A stretch of 64,000 nt of DNA, taken from assembly GCF_002104995.1 (NCBI RefSeq), contig NW_024468259.1, positions 248,001 to 312,000 on the forward strand, in the 5' to 3' direction. A program made the translations under genes and the position numbers. Positions 23,824-34,839 of this stretch are shown one piece after another. The stretch's first letter is position 1. Each line of letters starts with the position of its first letter. The notes beneath the pieces are model-generated. The model was not told where the DNA came from. It made no database searches and was given only the letters and a program-made list of their open reading frames with translations. This DNA is from Linderina pennispora. Lineage: Eukaryota; Kickxellomycota; Kickxellomycetes; Kickxellales; Kickxellaceae.

Positions 23824-24792
23824 ATGGCATCAGCAGATCGCAAGCGGAAATCGACGTCGGCGAAGAAGGAGAAGAAGGAAAAGAGGCAGGCGGTGGAGGT
23901 TGATGAGAAGCCAGCATACGAGAGCGTCGAGATGACTAAGCGCGAGGCAGCAGAGGACGACGATGTCCCGGGGATCAGCGAGGCTGAAGTTCATGAAGAC
24001 CAGGAGGATGCTGAGGACCAGGCAGAAGAGGAGACGGCCGAGGCCATGATCGAGTTCCACAACTTCCGCAACGCTAACCACAAGCAGGCATCGAACATGG
24101 TTCCAGTGGCGCCGAAGGTTCCCAAGACGCTGGAAGAAAAGAACGAGACGTCGCGTCTTATTGTGGTGCTGGAGGCAGCTTCGCTAGAGACATACAAGGT
24201 GGGCAAGAGCGCAAACGCCAAATATCAGCTGCTGAACTGCGACGACCACCAGGGAATTCTGGCTCGGATGGGTCGGGACATTGCCGAGTCGCGGCCCGAC
24301 ATTACGCACCAGTGCCTTTTGACTCTGCTGGACAGCCCTCTGAACAAAACGGGTCGGCTGCAGGTGTATATTCACACGTCGTCTGACGTGCTCATTGAGA
24401 TCAACCCGCAGGTGCGCATTCCGCGTACGTTCAAGCGGTTCTCTGGTCTGATGGTGCAGCTTCTGCACAAGCTGTCAATCCGGGCGGTGAATGGGCATGA
24501 TAAGCTGCTCAAGGTGATCAAGAACCCAGTGTCACAGTACTTCCCCCCGGGTGCGCTCAAAATGACGTTCTCGTACGATGCACCGACCGTGCATCTGCAG
24601 ACATGGCTGCGCCGGAAGCTGAAGTCGAACCAGAACATCGTCGTGGCAATTGGTGCGCTGTCGCACGGAAAGGATGACTTTGCTGATGCGTATGTCGACG
24701 AGAAAATCGGCATCTCCGAGTACCCGCTCAGTGCCTCAGTTGCATGTGGTAAGCTCACCTGTGCGCTGGAGGACATCTGGGGCATTCTCTAA
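23824..24792 (+). CDS. EMG1: ribosome biogenesis SPOUT methyltransferase NEP1/EMG1
   Basis: A 322-residue nucleolar enzyme that N1-methylates the hypermodified pseudouridine of helix 35 in 18S rRNA and is needed for 40S assembly. The start at 23824 ([10 protein letters not shown]) is preferred over an upstream in-frame Met because it gives a basic, then acidic, low-complexity N terminus followed directly by the conserved domain. Motifs: [69 protein letters not shown]; and [14 protein letters not shown] near the SAM-binding knot; then [15 protein letters not shown] at the C terminus. The frame is intact. It lies 198 bases downstream of the CABLES-like gene on the same strand. Confidence 0.96.
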   Translation: MASADRKRKSTSAKKEKKEKRQAVEVDEKPAYESVEMTKREAAEDDDVPGISEAEVHEDQEDAEDQAEEETAEAMIEFHNFRNANHKQASNMVPVAPKVPKTLEEKNETSRLIVVLEAASLETYKVGKSANAKYQLLNCDDHQGILARMGRDIAESRPDITHQCLLTLLDSPLNKTGRLQVYIHTSSDVLIEINPQVRIPRTFKRFSGLMVQLLHKLSIRAVNGHDKLLKVIKNPVSQYFPPGALKMTFSYDAPTVHLQTWLRRKLKSNQNIVVAIGALSHGKDDFADAYVDEKIGISEYPLSASVACGKLTCALEDIWGIL

Positions 24793-25819
24793 GTATTTTA
24801 CGTCAAAGGCATTAGTCAATCAGATGTGTGTGCCTCATTAATTGCAAGAAACGCTTTGTGACAGTGGAGCGAAAAACGTGAATAGTGCTGGACGCTCTGC
24901 AGAAAAATCCCCTCAGACCGATAGGGTAGTGTCGCTGGCACTCGACTGGGCAGTGTGATACCTCTGCAAGCCACCGTGGGTATATGTCTCAAGAGCGTAT
25001 ATGTAGGATTGCTGCTGGTCATTCGATGTATACTTTGGGAATACAAAAAGGGGCATATTAATACGCCGTTGGGCATTGGAGAGTGTGCTGGCAGATGCCG
25101 CAGGAAATTAAGCTCAAAGGCAGAGGTTGCATTTGAACTTTGCAGCTAATTTAGCGATACCATTGGGCGATAAACAAGGGTGGCGCAGTATGTATGTCAC
25201 ATTCCAATTGAGGTTAAATGCAATATGCTTTACATTTGATGTAGTGGGCACTGGCAGCACCTATGGGGACAGCAAGACTGAGGAGCAAGGAGGGCAGGGT
25301 GGAACGGAATGAGAGGCTTGGGGGCGAAAGGGCGCGTCATGCATGGAGGACTTGACTTGCATTTATTCGCAATTACGAACGACAACGGCCTCCTTTAAAT
25401 GTACAAATTAAAGTCTGAACGGCGAGAATGGGGAAATATCCACCCTGGCCGGGCTACATGCAGTACGCAGATTCCCTACCCGGAAGGGGAGAAGCAAGCA
25501 TACACATCAGTTGTTGCCTATTCTCCTGAATAATGGTGGCGAGTAATTTATATAGCAACGGAGAGCAAGGAGAATACAAAGCAACATGATAGGCTATATA
25601 CTGAATTACGGGAGGGACGCAGCAGAGAAGAAGCCCATGTCTTGACCAACAACACAGCGGTGTCACTGGCCATGGGTGGATGCTGAATACTGTGCACAAT
25701 TGGACTGGAAATAGCATTGGCACCTTCACCATGGCCGCCACTTTGTGCCTGAGGGCTTTCTCTTCGCATTGTTGGTGGGCGTGACCTTCCGGGTCGGCAG
25801 CCCCCTAGGCTGACCCTGC
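24793..25819. other. convergent intergenic region, EMG1 / homeodomain gene
   Basis: About 1 kb between the 3' ends of two convergent genes. A minus-strand frame from 25871 to 25548 overlaps the end of the homeodomain gene. It could be its true C terminus if one more indel is present; otherwise nothing is recognised. Confidence 0.35.
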
Positions 25820-27686
25820 TCAGAGCCCTGACGCCCTCCAGACAGCGTGACAGGCAACTGCGAACGCACATTGGTGCGCGAGAATCCCGGCAGGGTGCGG
25901 TATGAAAAGGCCAGCTAATGGCGTTAGATGTGGCAGAGACATGTTGGCCCGACCTGAGGAAACGGATACTGCTGCGGTTGCAAGCATGTCAATGCCAAAC
26001 TTCATGTCCCGAACATTCAGGTCGCCTGCAAGTGGTATCTCAAGCAGCTGCACCCTGCCGCGAGCGGCTCTGTAATCGGCAGCCTGGGCAGTGGGGTGAA
26101 TAGGTGCTCCTCCTACAGTTAGTGCCTGTGCTGTGTGTGCCAGGTTGTGGATGGGTGGTAGGTTCGGACCAGCTGAAGCCGAATCTTGATGAGTTGACAT
26201 TGACATGGGTGAGGTGTGGGAGCGGGATCGTGCCGAGCGTGAAGAGGATGGTGAGTGTGGCGACGATGCGTGCATATTAGCCGCTGCTACGCCGGCACTA
26301 GACAGCATGGCCTGGATGGAGGGAAGCTTAATACTAGATGCCCGTGGCGACAGACTCCGGCGAGTGCTGGACCTACTTTGAGAGGAAGACTCGCTGGGCA
26401 CTGCCGACGCATATCTGACACGAGCCTTGGCGGCAGAGGTAGAACCTAGCATCAAGCCTGATGCAGCAGGGTGGATGTGGCCATCGGTGGGCATATACAT
26501 CTGTGGGCCAGAGACTGTGCTGCGACGGCTAGGGTGCGGGTTCTGTGCATCGGCCACATAATCCGACGAAGACTCTGGACGCAGTGCAGCTGGCCATGGC
26601 CACGCTGCCTGACTCCAACGATGGTAGGTCTTGGGCGGGCGATTGCAGAATAGGTGTTGCCTGTGCAGAATTGCTGCCGCTGTACACACCCCATGACCGG
26701 GAGTCAGCAGGAATTAGCCCGGGCAGGTGCAAGCGATGGCAGGTGATTGTGGTGTGCGGAGTGATGGTCGGAGATGTGCGGGGTGCTGTATGTCTCAGGC
26801 ACTTGGTCAAGCATAGGATGTGCTGGTGCAGTGCGTGGGGCAGTCTGCTGCAAGGGGCTGATAGCTGCTGCAACCGGAACGCTGACAGTTAAACCATCGT
26901 TCACACGTGCGATGTGTCCTGGGTAGTACGATGTGCTGGATGGCGAAGGCGACATTGCTGGCAGCGTATGATGGTGTGGGTGAGCACATGCATGTGCACG
27001 GAGAGATGGGTGGGGCTGGAATCCCGCAGGCAGGTATGGCCCAGCAGGATGCGGCTGTACAGAACCATGCTGGTACATCGACTCGGAATGCGATCGGTGG
27101 CGATGGCCGGGAGGCACAGCAGAGGCGACAGCGGCAGCAGTCAGGGCCGTAGACTGTCCAGCGACAGTGTTGGCACTGGGGTCAGCCGCAGCTGCAGCTG
27201 CAGTCGCAGTCGCAGTCGCAGTCGCAGAGCAGGCCTTGTTCGTCTTTAGCAGGCTGACCCTTTTCGATCATGGCCATGGCCGCATTCACCTGGGACTCCT
27301 TCTGCTTCTTCAGGGCTCTCTCGCGGTTGTACTTTGCGCGGCGGTTCTGGAACCACACCTGCACCTCGCGGGGCGACATATCCAACTGAGCTGCCAGTGC
27401 TGCGCGCACTTCGTGCGAGGGTGTATCGCGAACCAAAAACGCCCCCTGAAGCACCTCGAATTGCCTCTGTGTAATTCGCTTGCGCTTGGCCTTACGAGGC
27501 ACTGTCAGTGTGGGTTCTTGAATGATAATCGGATGGGTACACAGTTCCTACCGGTGCTGCGATAGATGTGTGCCTGAAGCCACGCGCATCCGCGCTACTG
27601 CCCTGCGCGCTGTGGGTGGCCTCTGCGGGACCGCTGGCCGTGGGGACAAATGTCCGATAGCTGATGTTGCTGTTCCTGGGCTGCAT
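25820..27686 (-). CDS. homeodomain transcription factor, with frame breaks
   Basis: A nuclear DNA-binding regulator. From Met at 27686 a Ser/Thr-rich N terminus leads into a typical three-helix homeodomain (about 27315-27495). It runs from RKAKRKRITQRQFEVLQ to the recognition helix VQVWFQNRRAKYNRERA, with Gln at position 50 and Asn at 51 and no loop insertion. A repeat-encoded Ala/Thr tract (27190-27230) and a long His/Pro/Ser-rich region follow, including KLPSIQAML and LPPIHNLAH blocks. Frame shifts are needed near 27495, 27230 and 26700. The end at 25820 is uncertain. Fungal homeodomain proteins of this kind act in phosphate, metabolic or developmental control, but no target can be inferred. 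A CA-rich stretch (27695-27720 read on this strand) lies just upstream of the start. Confidence 0.82.
27190..27230. repeat. short tandem repeat in the homeodomain gene
   Basis: Six-base units of the type GCAGTC, followed on the other side by GCAGCT units, in direct repetition. Read on the minus strand they encode an Ala-Thr-rich tract in the likely frame. A frame break in or beside the repeat suggests length error here. Confidence 0.7.
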
Positions 27687-29570
27687 GTAGTTTTTGGTGT
27701 GTGCGTGTGTGTGTGTGGTGGTGAAGGAATAATCTGTACCAGTCGTACAATGGAAAAGTTGGAGATAAATTAAATGGCGGCAACAAGATAAGAGTGTGAC
27801 ATGCGCACACAGAAAAAAGGACGGTATATATACACGTAGAATGAAAATCGACAAGGGCAAGCCAAGTGGGGTAAGGAAATAGCGAGGCGAAGAGCAGTGA
27901 TACTTTTGTACATGCACCAGGGTATGTCGCCTTCGGAAAATAACGAGCTAGCAAAGTAGAGTGGAGGAAGCTAAAATAATCGTCAGAACAATAAAAGCTT
28001 ATGAAGAGTGCGCTATTGACTGGGTGGTGCGGGTGGGTTGGTTGACAACCGGCGAGAAGGCGCACGTCAAAGCTAGTTTAGTGATATTAGGAGGCAGAGG
28101 AGGTGAGGAAGAAGCTAGAGCCGGGATTAGCTCCGAAGGCAAAGTCGTGCAATCTCCAGTCTCTTTATATGTGTTCGCCTGCCGACGAATAATTAGGGAG
28201 GGAATTCATTAACATTGCTCAACCAGCGCGCACTTTGCTGACTGGGATTGTCTGTTCGCGCGCCAGGCGCACTCTGCCTGCCCCCTCCTGGCCAGCGACC
28301 CTCCTGATCAACCGCCCCCCGCATCTTTGCCACAGCTGCGGCTGTGACAATAGTGGCATTTGGCGAGTCACTCCAGTGTATTTTTAAACTCAGCATGCGC
28401 TTGAGCTTTGTCGTCCTTAATTTGTCTCGTTTAGGCAGCACCTATTCGCAAAAGGTGGAGGGCAATCCATGTATGTCGGTGCTCAGATAGACAGGGGCGT
28501 CGTGCACTCTTCCTGTGCCATGCATCTTTTGTATCCAGGATCCATCCCAGTGAACACCAAAAAGCAGATACTACTTACACCCCTAGCAAACGCAATTGTT
28601 TTCTGCCCGTTGGAGATTGGCGGTTAGAGACGTGTCGCCGGGGCACGGCAAAGAGACGCGCGCGCAATTGTTTGGCTCACACTCCACCCACCTCCTTTTT
28701 CCTGCCTTTTCGACCGCAAAAGAGGCAAGCGAACAGAGGCATAATTCAAGCGCCTTTCATTCCATTGTGAGCAAATGTACCGTGCCGTGCAGGCCGAGTC
28801 CCGCATTTACACACTCCTACAATTGTACACCTTGGTCTTTGATACGCGGGCAGAACCGATTGGGCACTGGTTCCAGCATGGCACGAATGTGAGGTTGGTA
28901 CAATCGATGGTGGTCGATGCTACATTACAATCGACCACACTCTTCGGTTTCCAACAGCTTACTATACCCAGGCGAGAGAAATACATGGCTGCACAATAGC
29001 TGCCACCAAGGCACGTTTTTGCTGTGGGCGTGCAAAGGACGGCTGCGCTAAGGGTTAATGAACACGCCGTGGTGGCCCTGGATTCATGTATCCTTTCTGG
29101 CCGCAAAAGAGCAAATTAGCGTTTGCCGCATTGACGGGAAGTTGTGCATGCGCGTAGGAACCGGGCGCAGTGTAGCTCGGTTTTCACGCCCACCATATTT
29201 CCTTCTTGGGCGAATGCGGACGCAGATCTGCCCGCGTTCACATTGCACCCAACATATGCATCCTTGACGAAGATGCGAGCAATACATGCTGCATGCAAGC
29301 GTAAAGTACCTGCTCATTTCCCAAATCCATCTCCAAAGGGCCCGCTGCAGCCAGTGGCTTTTCCCCTTGCCTGCCATAGGTCTGGCGTTCGTCGTGTGTG
29401 GCCCCGCCGCACGTTCGGCATCAATTGTCGATATCTCCCGACCCACAGCAGAGAATACGCGGGAGATTGCCACCCATCGCGCAATTGTGCTGGCTTTTGT
29501 TGGCCGAAAAGGGATAATTGCAATAATTTCTGCCAAGAAAATAGAATAGTGAAGCTAGACGAGTCATCCG
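27687..29570. other. long gene-free upstream region of the homeodomain gene
   Basis: About 1.9 kb between the divergent end of the homeodomain gene and the 3' end of the cyclotransferase gene. It starts with a CA/GT dinucleotide-rich leader. Open frames here have no recognisable motifs. It may hold an extended promoter. Confidence 0.4.
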
Positions 29571-30476
29571 TCAACACCCTTTGCCAAATACCGGTGCCAG
29601 AACATAGTCATGCAGTGCCCACACCACACGCTTCATGTAGTCCATCCAACTTGACACAAGCCGTGGAACTGGAAGCTTCAGCACCATTGCACCTATCATG
29701 AAGCAGATATACGGCAGCATCAGCGGCACTGCAATGGCCAAAAACAGGCACTTGCCCACAGTCTGCCCAACGGTCTGTGGTCGGTAGGGCACCACCTGCT
29801 TCAGCCGCTCAATGTATTCTGGCTGCAGGCCGTTTTCGACCGCGCCATCCAGCAGGATCCTGTGGTACCGCTCCGACGGATGCAAGCACTGCTCTTTGAG
29901 CCGGGGGTCGATTAGCGTCACACCGGTGATCAGGTCTCCGTCGTACGTCTGGCACCTGATCTCGACCGTCTGGTATCCGACGTCGGGGTTGCCGTTGCCG
30001 CCCTCTGTCTCAATGATACGCTGCATTTCCTCTGGTGTTATCAAGTGCGCAACGCAGTGCAGTGGACCCCCTACCTGGCAATCGGCAAATGGCCGAGTCT
30101 TGGAAAGTCCTGTCGTCTCGTCAGCCTCTCGGCTGCTGGTAATCTTGGAGATAACACCAAACCCTGGCTCCAGGTACGGCAGACCGGCCATATCAAAGGT
30201 CAGTTGATAGCCAGGAACAATAACTGGGAGGCTCTTTTGCGGGAACACCTTGCGCCGCCCCGAAAGAACCTTCGAGCTCATATTAGAACCGTAACCTACA
30301 ATCAGCCATAGCTCCGGAAGAGCGGGCTAATTAGTCGCTGCTGTCCTGTAGGGCTCGGTCATAAATTAAGGCTGAGGCCCACTGTACTGTGAAGACCAGT
30401 GTGATTATCTGCGAGGGAAGCCAAGCCACTTACCCAGGTACCAGAGCGAACCATTGTTTGTAGTTACCGATGGCAT
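29571..30476 (-). CDS. GliK-like gamma-glutamylcyclotransferase with C-terminal membrane segment, spliced
   Basis: A cytoplasmic-domain enzyme of the gamma-glutamylcyclotransferase fold, resembling the fungal GliK type. These cleave gamma-glutamyl groups from glutathione-like conjugates to give 5-oxoproline. Exon 1 (30434-30476) encodes MPSVTTNNGSLWYLG. Exon 2 begins at 30295 and completes the nucleotide-independent signature loop WYLGYGSNMSSKVLSGRR. Conserved blocks follow: PVIVPGYQLTFDMAGLPYLEP, then HCVAHLITPEEM. A hydrophobic segment (about 29690-29760) near the C terminus suggests membrane attachment, unlike the soluble animal enzyme. No other secondary-metabolite gene is next to it, so a housekeeping role is plausible. 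The spliced start is well supported by the restored motif. Confidence 0.82.
30296..30433 (-). other. intron in the cyclotransferase gene, 138 bases
   Basis: Donor CTGG/GTAAGTGG and acceptor TTGTAG/GTTACGG on the minus strand. Removal joins WYLG to YGSNM, restoring the family signature. The split Gly codon is phase 1. Confidence 0.8.
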
Positions 30477-30831
30477 CGCTTCGGACTAGTATTCTGTCGG
30501 AAAGCAACCTTGCAGTGGTGTGTATTGAGAAGAAAAGGTGACTGTACTCTGACTGCTGTAGTCACCCTCTTTGTAAGGCGCCCCTTTTATCTATCTTTTT
30601 CAGGCTCTCCTGGGAGTTGGTCCAGCGCCAAGAGCATTACAAATCATTCGCATGAACGGACCCGTGTCCTGATCGATTAAAAACAGTGATTCCAATCAGC
30701 ATGCCAAGGCCAATTTACTACACCACTTGATAGCAGGCAGCAGCCATCGTCCATTTTAACTTCCAGAGTGACTGTTTTTCGACTTTCTTTTAGGGGACAT
30801 TTCCAGCCGGTACATTGGGGACTCGGGGCAA
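30477..30831. promoter_or_regulatory. divergent promoter region, cyclotransferase / mitochondrial carrier
   Basis: 355 bases between divergent starts. No distinct box is recognised. Confidence 0.35.
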
Positions 30832-32184
30832 ATGAACATTGGTCCGCCGCTGCAGGCCAACGAAACCACATACACAGAAACTGAAGCCACCAGCAGTAAT
30901 GCGCCACAGACCCAGCTCACGCGCAAGCAGGCGGGGGCAGTCGGCGCAACCACATCAGCGGTACGCGGCCTGCTTCTCCAACCGCTCTACCTCTGGTATC
31001 GTACACCGCTCAAACTGTTTCGCCCCTTGCGTGTCGACTATTTGGCTACAGCCCGCGCGCTGCTGCCACAAGAGGTGCTGTCACGGCGAGTCAGCCTACG
31101 CGGGTCGTCGCTGGGCATGATTACTAACGCCGTGAAGCAGCGCGGGTGGTCGTTTTTGCCGCGGTATGTGATTCAGCCGATGCTGGCCAACTGGATTGTT
31201 GGATTCACGCTATTCACAACGTATACAGCAGCTTTGCCCTCGGCGTATATGGCAGCATCGAGCCAGTACTCGATCAACAGCCAGGAGCAGCTGCCATGGT
31301 ACCCGCCATTTGTTGCTGGTGCGGCAGCTGGCCTGGCACAGTCAGTGGTAGCAACACCGCTTGACTCGCTGCGCGTGAGGTTCGAGGTTCAGGATATGGT
31401 CAACGGGCGGTACCACAGCTGGTGGAGCTTTGTGAAGGGACAGCTGTCGGACGATGGCTGGCGAGGTCTGTATCGTGGATTCAAACTCACTATGCTGAAG
31501 GACGTGGCCGGGTATGCTGGATTTTTTGGGCTGTTTGAATGGATCAAAAACGAGACTATCGATTTATACCGCGACCTGATTCGGGTAGCGTGCACAGCCG
31601 ACATTTTCGAATCCGACTCTGATATACAGAGGCTAACCAGAGAACGGGCTGCGGAGCTGCGCGGGCTGCTGAATCAGGATCCAGAGATGATCGAGGCGCA
31701 GGGGTGGATCATCCGCAATCCGATATTTGTACTGCCCGCGCTGTTCCTGCCGCCCATTCTTGGGAAGCCGGCCTGCGTGCTGTTTGCTGGTGGTGTAGCC
31801 GCCTTGGCGTACCAGGCGATTGACTACCCTCTGGAGCAGTTCCGTGCTCAGTTGTACTCGGAGGTGGCCAGTGGTGAGGTGATGAAGCAAAAGGTGTCAA
31901 GACATTTTCTGGTGGGCGTCAAAAATGCACACAGCACCAAAGGCATGCCGTGCTCGCTACCGCCAGGCAGAATTATCGCCCAAATCACACCGTACCGGGT
32001 AGCATGGCGGTCGCTGAAAGACGCTGCAACCAGGGAGTATCCACGGCCGGTAAAGAGCGAGCTGTTCAAGAGCGCTCTGGCCATTCGTAGTCTGTATAAC
32101 GGGTGGGCAGGTGTGGCGTTGCGATCGATCCCGGCAGCATCGCTGGGCCTGGTTGCATACGAGATGCTGAAGAGCCAGTTATAG
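30832..32184 (+). CDS. mitochondrial carrier family-like protein
   Basis: A 450-residue intact protein, longer than the usual roughly 300-residue mitochondrial carrier. Seen: a Gln/Thr-rich N terminus, a first hydrophobic segment, then a recognisable carrier repeat. That repeat contains AGAAAGLAQSVVATPLDSLRVRFEVQ (matching the PxDxxRxRxQ signature) and GWRGLYRGFKLTMLKDVAGYAGFFGLFEW. A later half has AGGVAALAYQAIDYPLEQFRAQLY and ends with SLYNGWAGVALRSIPAASLGLVAYE, typical of the last helix. The first and third signatures are degenerate (for example DYPLEQFR), so it may be an atypical or outer-membrane-type carrier. Substrate unknown. Divergent from the cyclotransferase. Confidence 0.8.
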   Translation: MNIGPPLQANETTYTETEATSSNAPQTQLTRKQAGAVGATTSAVRGLLLQPLYLWYRTPLKLFRPLRVDYLATARALLPQEVLSRRVSLRGSSLGMITNAVKQRGWSFLPRYVIQPMLANWIVGFTLFTTYTAALPSAYMAASSQYSINSQEQLPWYPPFVAGAAAGLAQSVVATPLDSLRVRFEVQDMVNGRYHSWWSFVKGQLSDDGWRGLYRGFKLTMLKDVAGYAGFFGLFEWIKNETIDLYRDLIRVACTADIFESDSDIQRLTRERAAELRGLLNQDPEMIEAQGWIIRNPIFVLPALFLPPILGKPACVLFAGGVAALAYQAIDYPLEQFRAQLYSEVASGEVMKQKVSRHFLVGVKNAHSTKGMPCSLPPGRIIAQITPYRVAWRSLKDAATREYPRPVKSELFKSALAIRSLYNGWAGVALRSIPAASLGLVAYEMLKSQL

Positions 32185-32572
32185 GACGATGCCCATTTTG
32201 TTAGATCACTGTAGAATACACATGAATGCCCGTGATGTCAGCGGCACCTACACACCTACTTACAAAGGAACCCATGGACTTTTGTATATATGCATATGGT
32301 TTGGTAAAATTAGAATATCTCCTGGCACTAAACAGCGCACATTCGCAATGGCTGCTTGCAGATATTATTCCCAGCTACTTTTGCATTGCACTTCTTTGTC
32401 TAAAATTAGCATTCCTTTGACGAGATCTTTGGTAGGGATATCTCCAAGTGTTGTACCGGCTGTTGGCTGTACAGACATAATTTGATGCATTGAAATACTA
32501 AGGTGGTGGCGCATCGTATACGAAAACCGCCATACCATCTGCCCCTATACCATTACAATTCTACCTTCAATA
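32185..32572. other. spacer between carrier and small secreted protein
   Basis: 388 bases between two plus-strand genes. Short open frames only; nothing recognised. Confidence 0.35.
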
Positions 32573-32839
32573 ATGCGCCTGGCAGTTTCAACCAACTTCG
32601 CATTAATAGCCTCTGTCGTCGCTTACGCCATTGCCGCACCAATACCAAGCACTGGTCATGGCAGTACTGCCACTATCACTGCTGGCGGGCATGGCCAAAA
32701 TGATATCCATACGATGCTAGACTCAGCAGACAGCAAATTAAACCGGAGAGGAGGCATAGTGCACACACCAAATATCTATCCTCGCTCAGGGAGCCGTAGT
32801 CCAGTTGGCCAACACAACCATATTCGCTTCTACAAATAA
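32573..32839 (+). CDS. small secreted protein, 88 residues, possible processed peptide precursor
   Basis: Unrecognised. An N-terminal signal peptide is clear: basic residue, hydrophobic core, and an AIA/AP-type cleavage site near residue 22. The mature part is Gly/His/Ser-rich, without cysteines, and contains an Arg-Arg pair (NRRGG) that could be cut by a Kex2-type protease. That would release a roughly 30-residue C-terminal peptide rich in His, Pro, Ser and basic residues. It has an ATG in good A-rich context and lies between two real plus-strand genes. It could be a wall- or host-interacting secreted peptide; no function is assigned. Confidence 0.55.
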   Translation: MRLAVSTNFALIASVVAYAIAAPIPSTGHGSTATITAGGHGQNDIHTMLDSADSKLNRRGGIVHTPNIYPRSGSRSPVGQHNHIRFYK

Positions 32840-32975
32840 ATGATCTGATTCCCACAACGGTGTAATCCGCTGAATTCGATATGGTCTAAGAGCCAATCCC
32901 GGTCCCATTTTTTGTCAGCCCACCCACTTTTCGTCTTTCCATTCCTCCATATCGCTGTCAACGGGTTAAAAAGCC

Positions 32976-34103
32976 ATGTCGTTCAAGTTCAACTTCGGAG
33001 TAAGCGACGATGGCGAGAACATCACTGGTGCCAATGTTACTGCTGATGAGCACGAGCAGATGCAGGATGTAGATATGGCTACATCTGTGGCCGTCGAGCC
33101 ACACGCCGTGGTCCCACTAAGCATTCCGTCTGTGCCTGGCCTGGTTGTTGATGCTATCTACTTCAAGGACCAGAAGCTGTGGAAACGGCGGATCGACGAT
33201 ATACAGTTCCAATTGGCACAGGAGGACATGATGGAAGCCGAACACAGCACCACTCTGCAGAAGATGATGGCCGAGGGCAAGGACGCTGCAGATGTAATCA
33301 AGGGAGTGTACGAAGGTGGGCTGAAGACATGGGAGTGCAGTATTGACCTACTAAACTACTTGATCAGCGAAGAGGATGGTATTGCGGCATTGGCCGGAGC
33401 GCAGGTGCTTGAGCTCGGGTGCGGCACTGCACTGCCTTCGCTGCATATCCTGAAGCGGGTCCCAACGGCCCAGGTCTGCTTGCAGGACTACAACAAGGAT
33501 GTGCTGGAGCTGGTTACCATTCCCAATGTGCTAGCAAATACGGTTTTGTCGCCCGAGAATGGCGTTGCTGGGGACAAACTGCATGTAGAGGACGACACGG
33601 AGACATGTGAGATTGATGTGGACTTCCGGCGCACGCAAATTCTGTTTGGCGAACTTGCCGACGAGGTCATTGGCAAGCGCGAGGTGCCGCAGCTGACACT
33701 GGAGGAGGTCGAGGTGGCCAACAAGCGGCTGCTGGCTGCTGGTGCTGACATTCAGGGCCGGTGCGAGTTTGTTTCTGGAGACTGGTCGTACATGCAAGAG
33801 GCGATTGAGTCACACGGCAGGCAAAACACATTCGACCTTATTCTGACCAGCGAGACCATCTACGACACTGCCAGCTACCGGAAGCTCCACGATCTGATTG
33901 CCGCCTCACTGGCCAAGGCCAGCCAGGCAAATGGCCGTCCGCCTATGGCCCTGGTCGCAGCCAAAGTCCATTTACTTTGGGCTAACTGGATCTGTGCTAT
34001 CATTCAAAAAGTATGTGCAGGCCCGCGGCGTGTTTGTGGCAGAGACGGTCTGGCAGAGTGGGGCAGCATGAACCGCGAGATTCTCCGTCTCACATGGGCT
34101 TAG
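32976..34103 (+). CDS. HPM1: histidine protein methyltransferase (HPM1/METTL18-like)
   Basis: A seven-beta-strand SAM-dependent methyltransferase. HPM1 methylates a histidine of ribosomal protein uL3 and is linked to 60S function. Seen: acidic N terminus; GLKTWECSIDLLNYL; SAM motif I VLELGCGTALPSL; LQDYNKDVLELVTIPNVLAN; GDWSYM; and FDLILTSETIYDT. Between 33963 and 34063 the frame carries a nonsense-like stretch flanked by two offsetting one-base changes: AAA should be AA, and GGGG should be one base longer. In the alternate frame this stretch reads SIYFGLTGSVLSFKKYVQ and fits the family. The final MNREILRLTWA is in frame and matches family C termini. The frame stays open throughout. Confidence 0.9.
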   Translation: MSFKFNFGVSDDGENITGANVTADEHEQMQDVDMATSVAVEPHAVVPLSIPSVPGLVVDAIYFKDQKLWKRRIDDIQFQLAQEDMMEAEHSTTLQKMMAEGKDAADVIKGVYEGGLKTWECSIDLLNYLISEEDGIAALAGAQVLELGCGTALPSLHILKRVPTAQVCLQDYNKDVLELVTIPNVLANTVLSPENGVAGDKLHVEDDTETCEIDVDFRRTQILFGELADEVIGKREVPQLTLEEVEVANKRLLAAGADIQGRCEFVSGDWSYMQEAIESHGRQNTFDLILTSETIYDTASYRKLHDLIAASLAKASQANGRPPMALVAAKVHLLWANWICAIIQKVCAGPRRVCGRDGLAEWGSMNREILRLTWA

Positions 34104-34839
34104 AGCGCAGGCGGTTGTTTTTATGAATGCAAATTTCTGGGCTGGATTGTTGAATAAATTTAGGCAATTTCACATCGGGTATTATCTGCGCCGTTTGTTT
34201 CTATGATGTGCTGCTGATGTTACCGCTTACTATGTAGGGACAATTGTTGTCTGGCGGCGAAGCTTTCTCTGGTAGAACAGGCTGAGGCGCAGGCCGGCCA
34301 ATAATGCATGCCTGAGCCGTTACCACTTGTCCCGTTGCGATGACTGCTGATGCGCGTAGCTGCACACATGCGACGCTGCCTATTTGATGAAGCCGTCGGT
34401 CCGGGGCACATATGTGCAAAGAAGAATGTGCTGCAGATCATTAGCCGCGATATTTTCTATATTTGGACCGCGCAGGCTACGAAAGGGACACGGTGGCGAG
34501 GGCGCACTTGCATCGCGCTGCTTTGTAGGCAGCAGCATGGCTGGTGTAAACATCTTCAAACAGAGTGCGCACCACTAAATTTAGAGGAGTGTTTGTAAAC
34601 GCCATCTTTTGTTACATATGCAGCTCCCGGTCCTGGTCCACGAGACTATTTAGGGAGAGGGAGACACAACAACGATGCCAATATAAATGGTCTGCTTTGC
34701 CCTGTGGAGTAAAAAAGGCCTGTTTGTTTGCCCCTCTCGCCTCGCTTCACCTTTATTTTCGTCTGCTAAACCTCTCTTTAAGCACTTTTGTTGCGAATTT
34801 TAACCTAATTTTTTCCCCATTTTGTACAGATCCACACTG
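34104..34839. other. spacer between HPM1 and the PMP3 cluster
   Basis: 736 bases. An AATAAA at 34153-34158 follows HPM1 by about 50 bases. Pyrimidine-rich tracts near 34720-34800 precede the first PMP3 gene. No gene seen. Confidence 0.4.
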
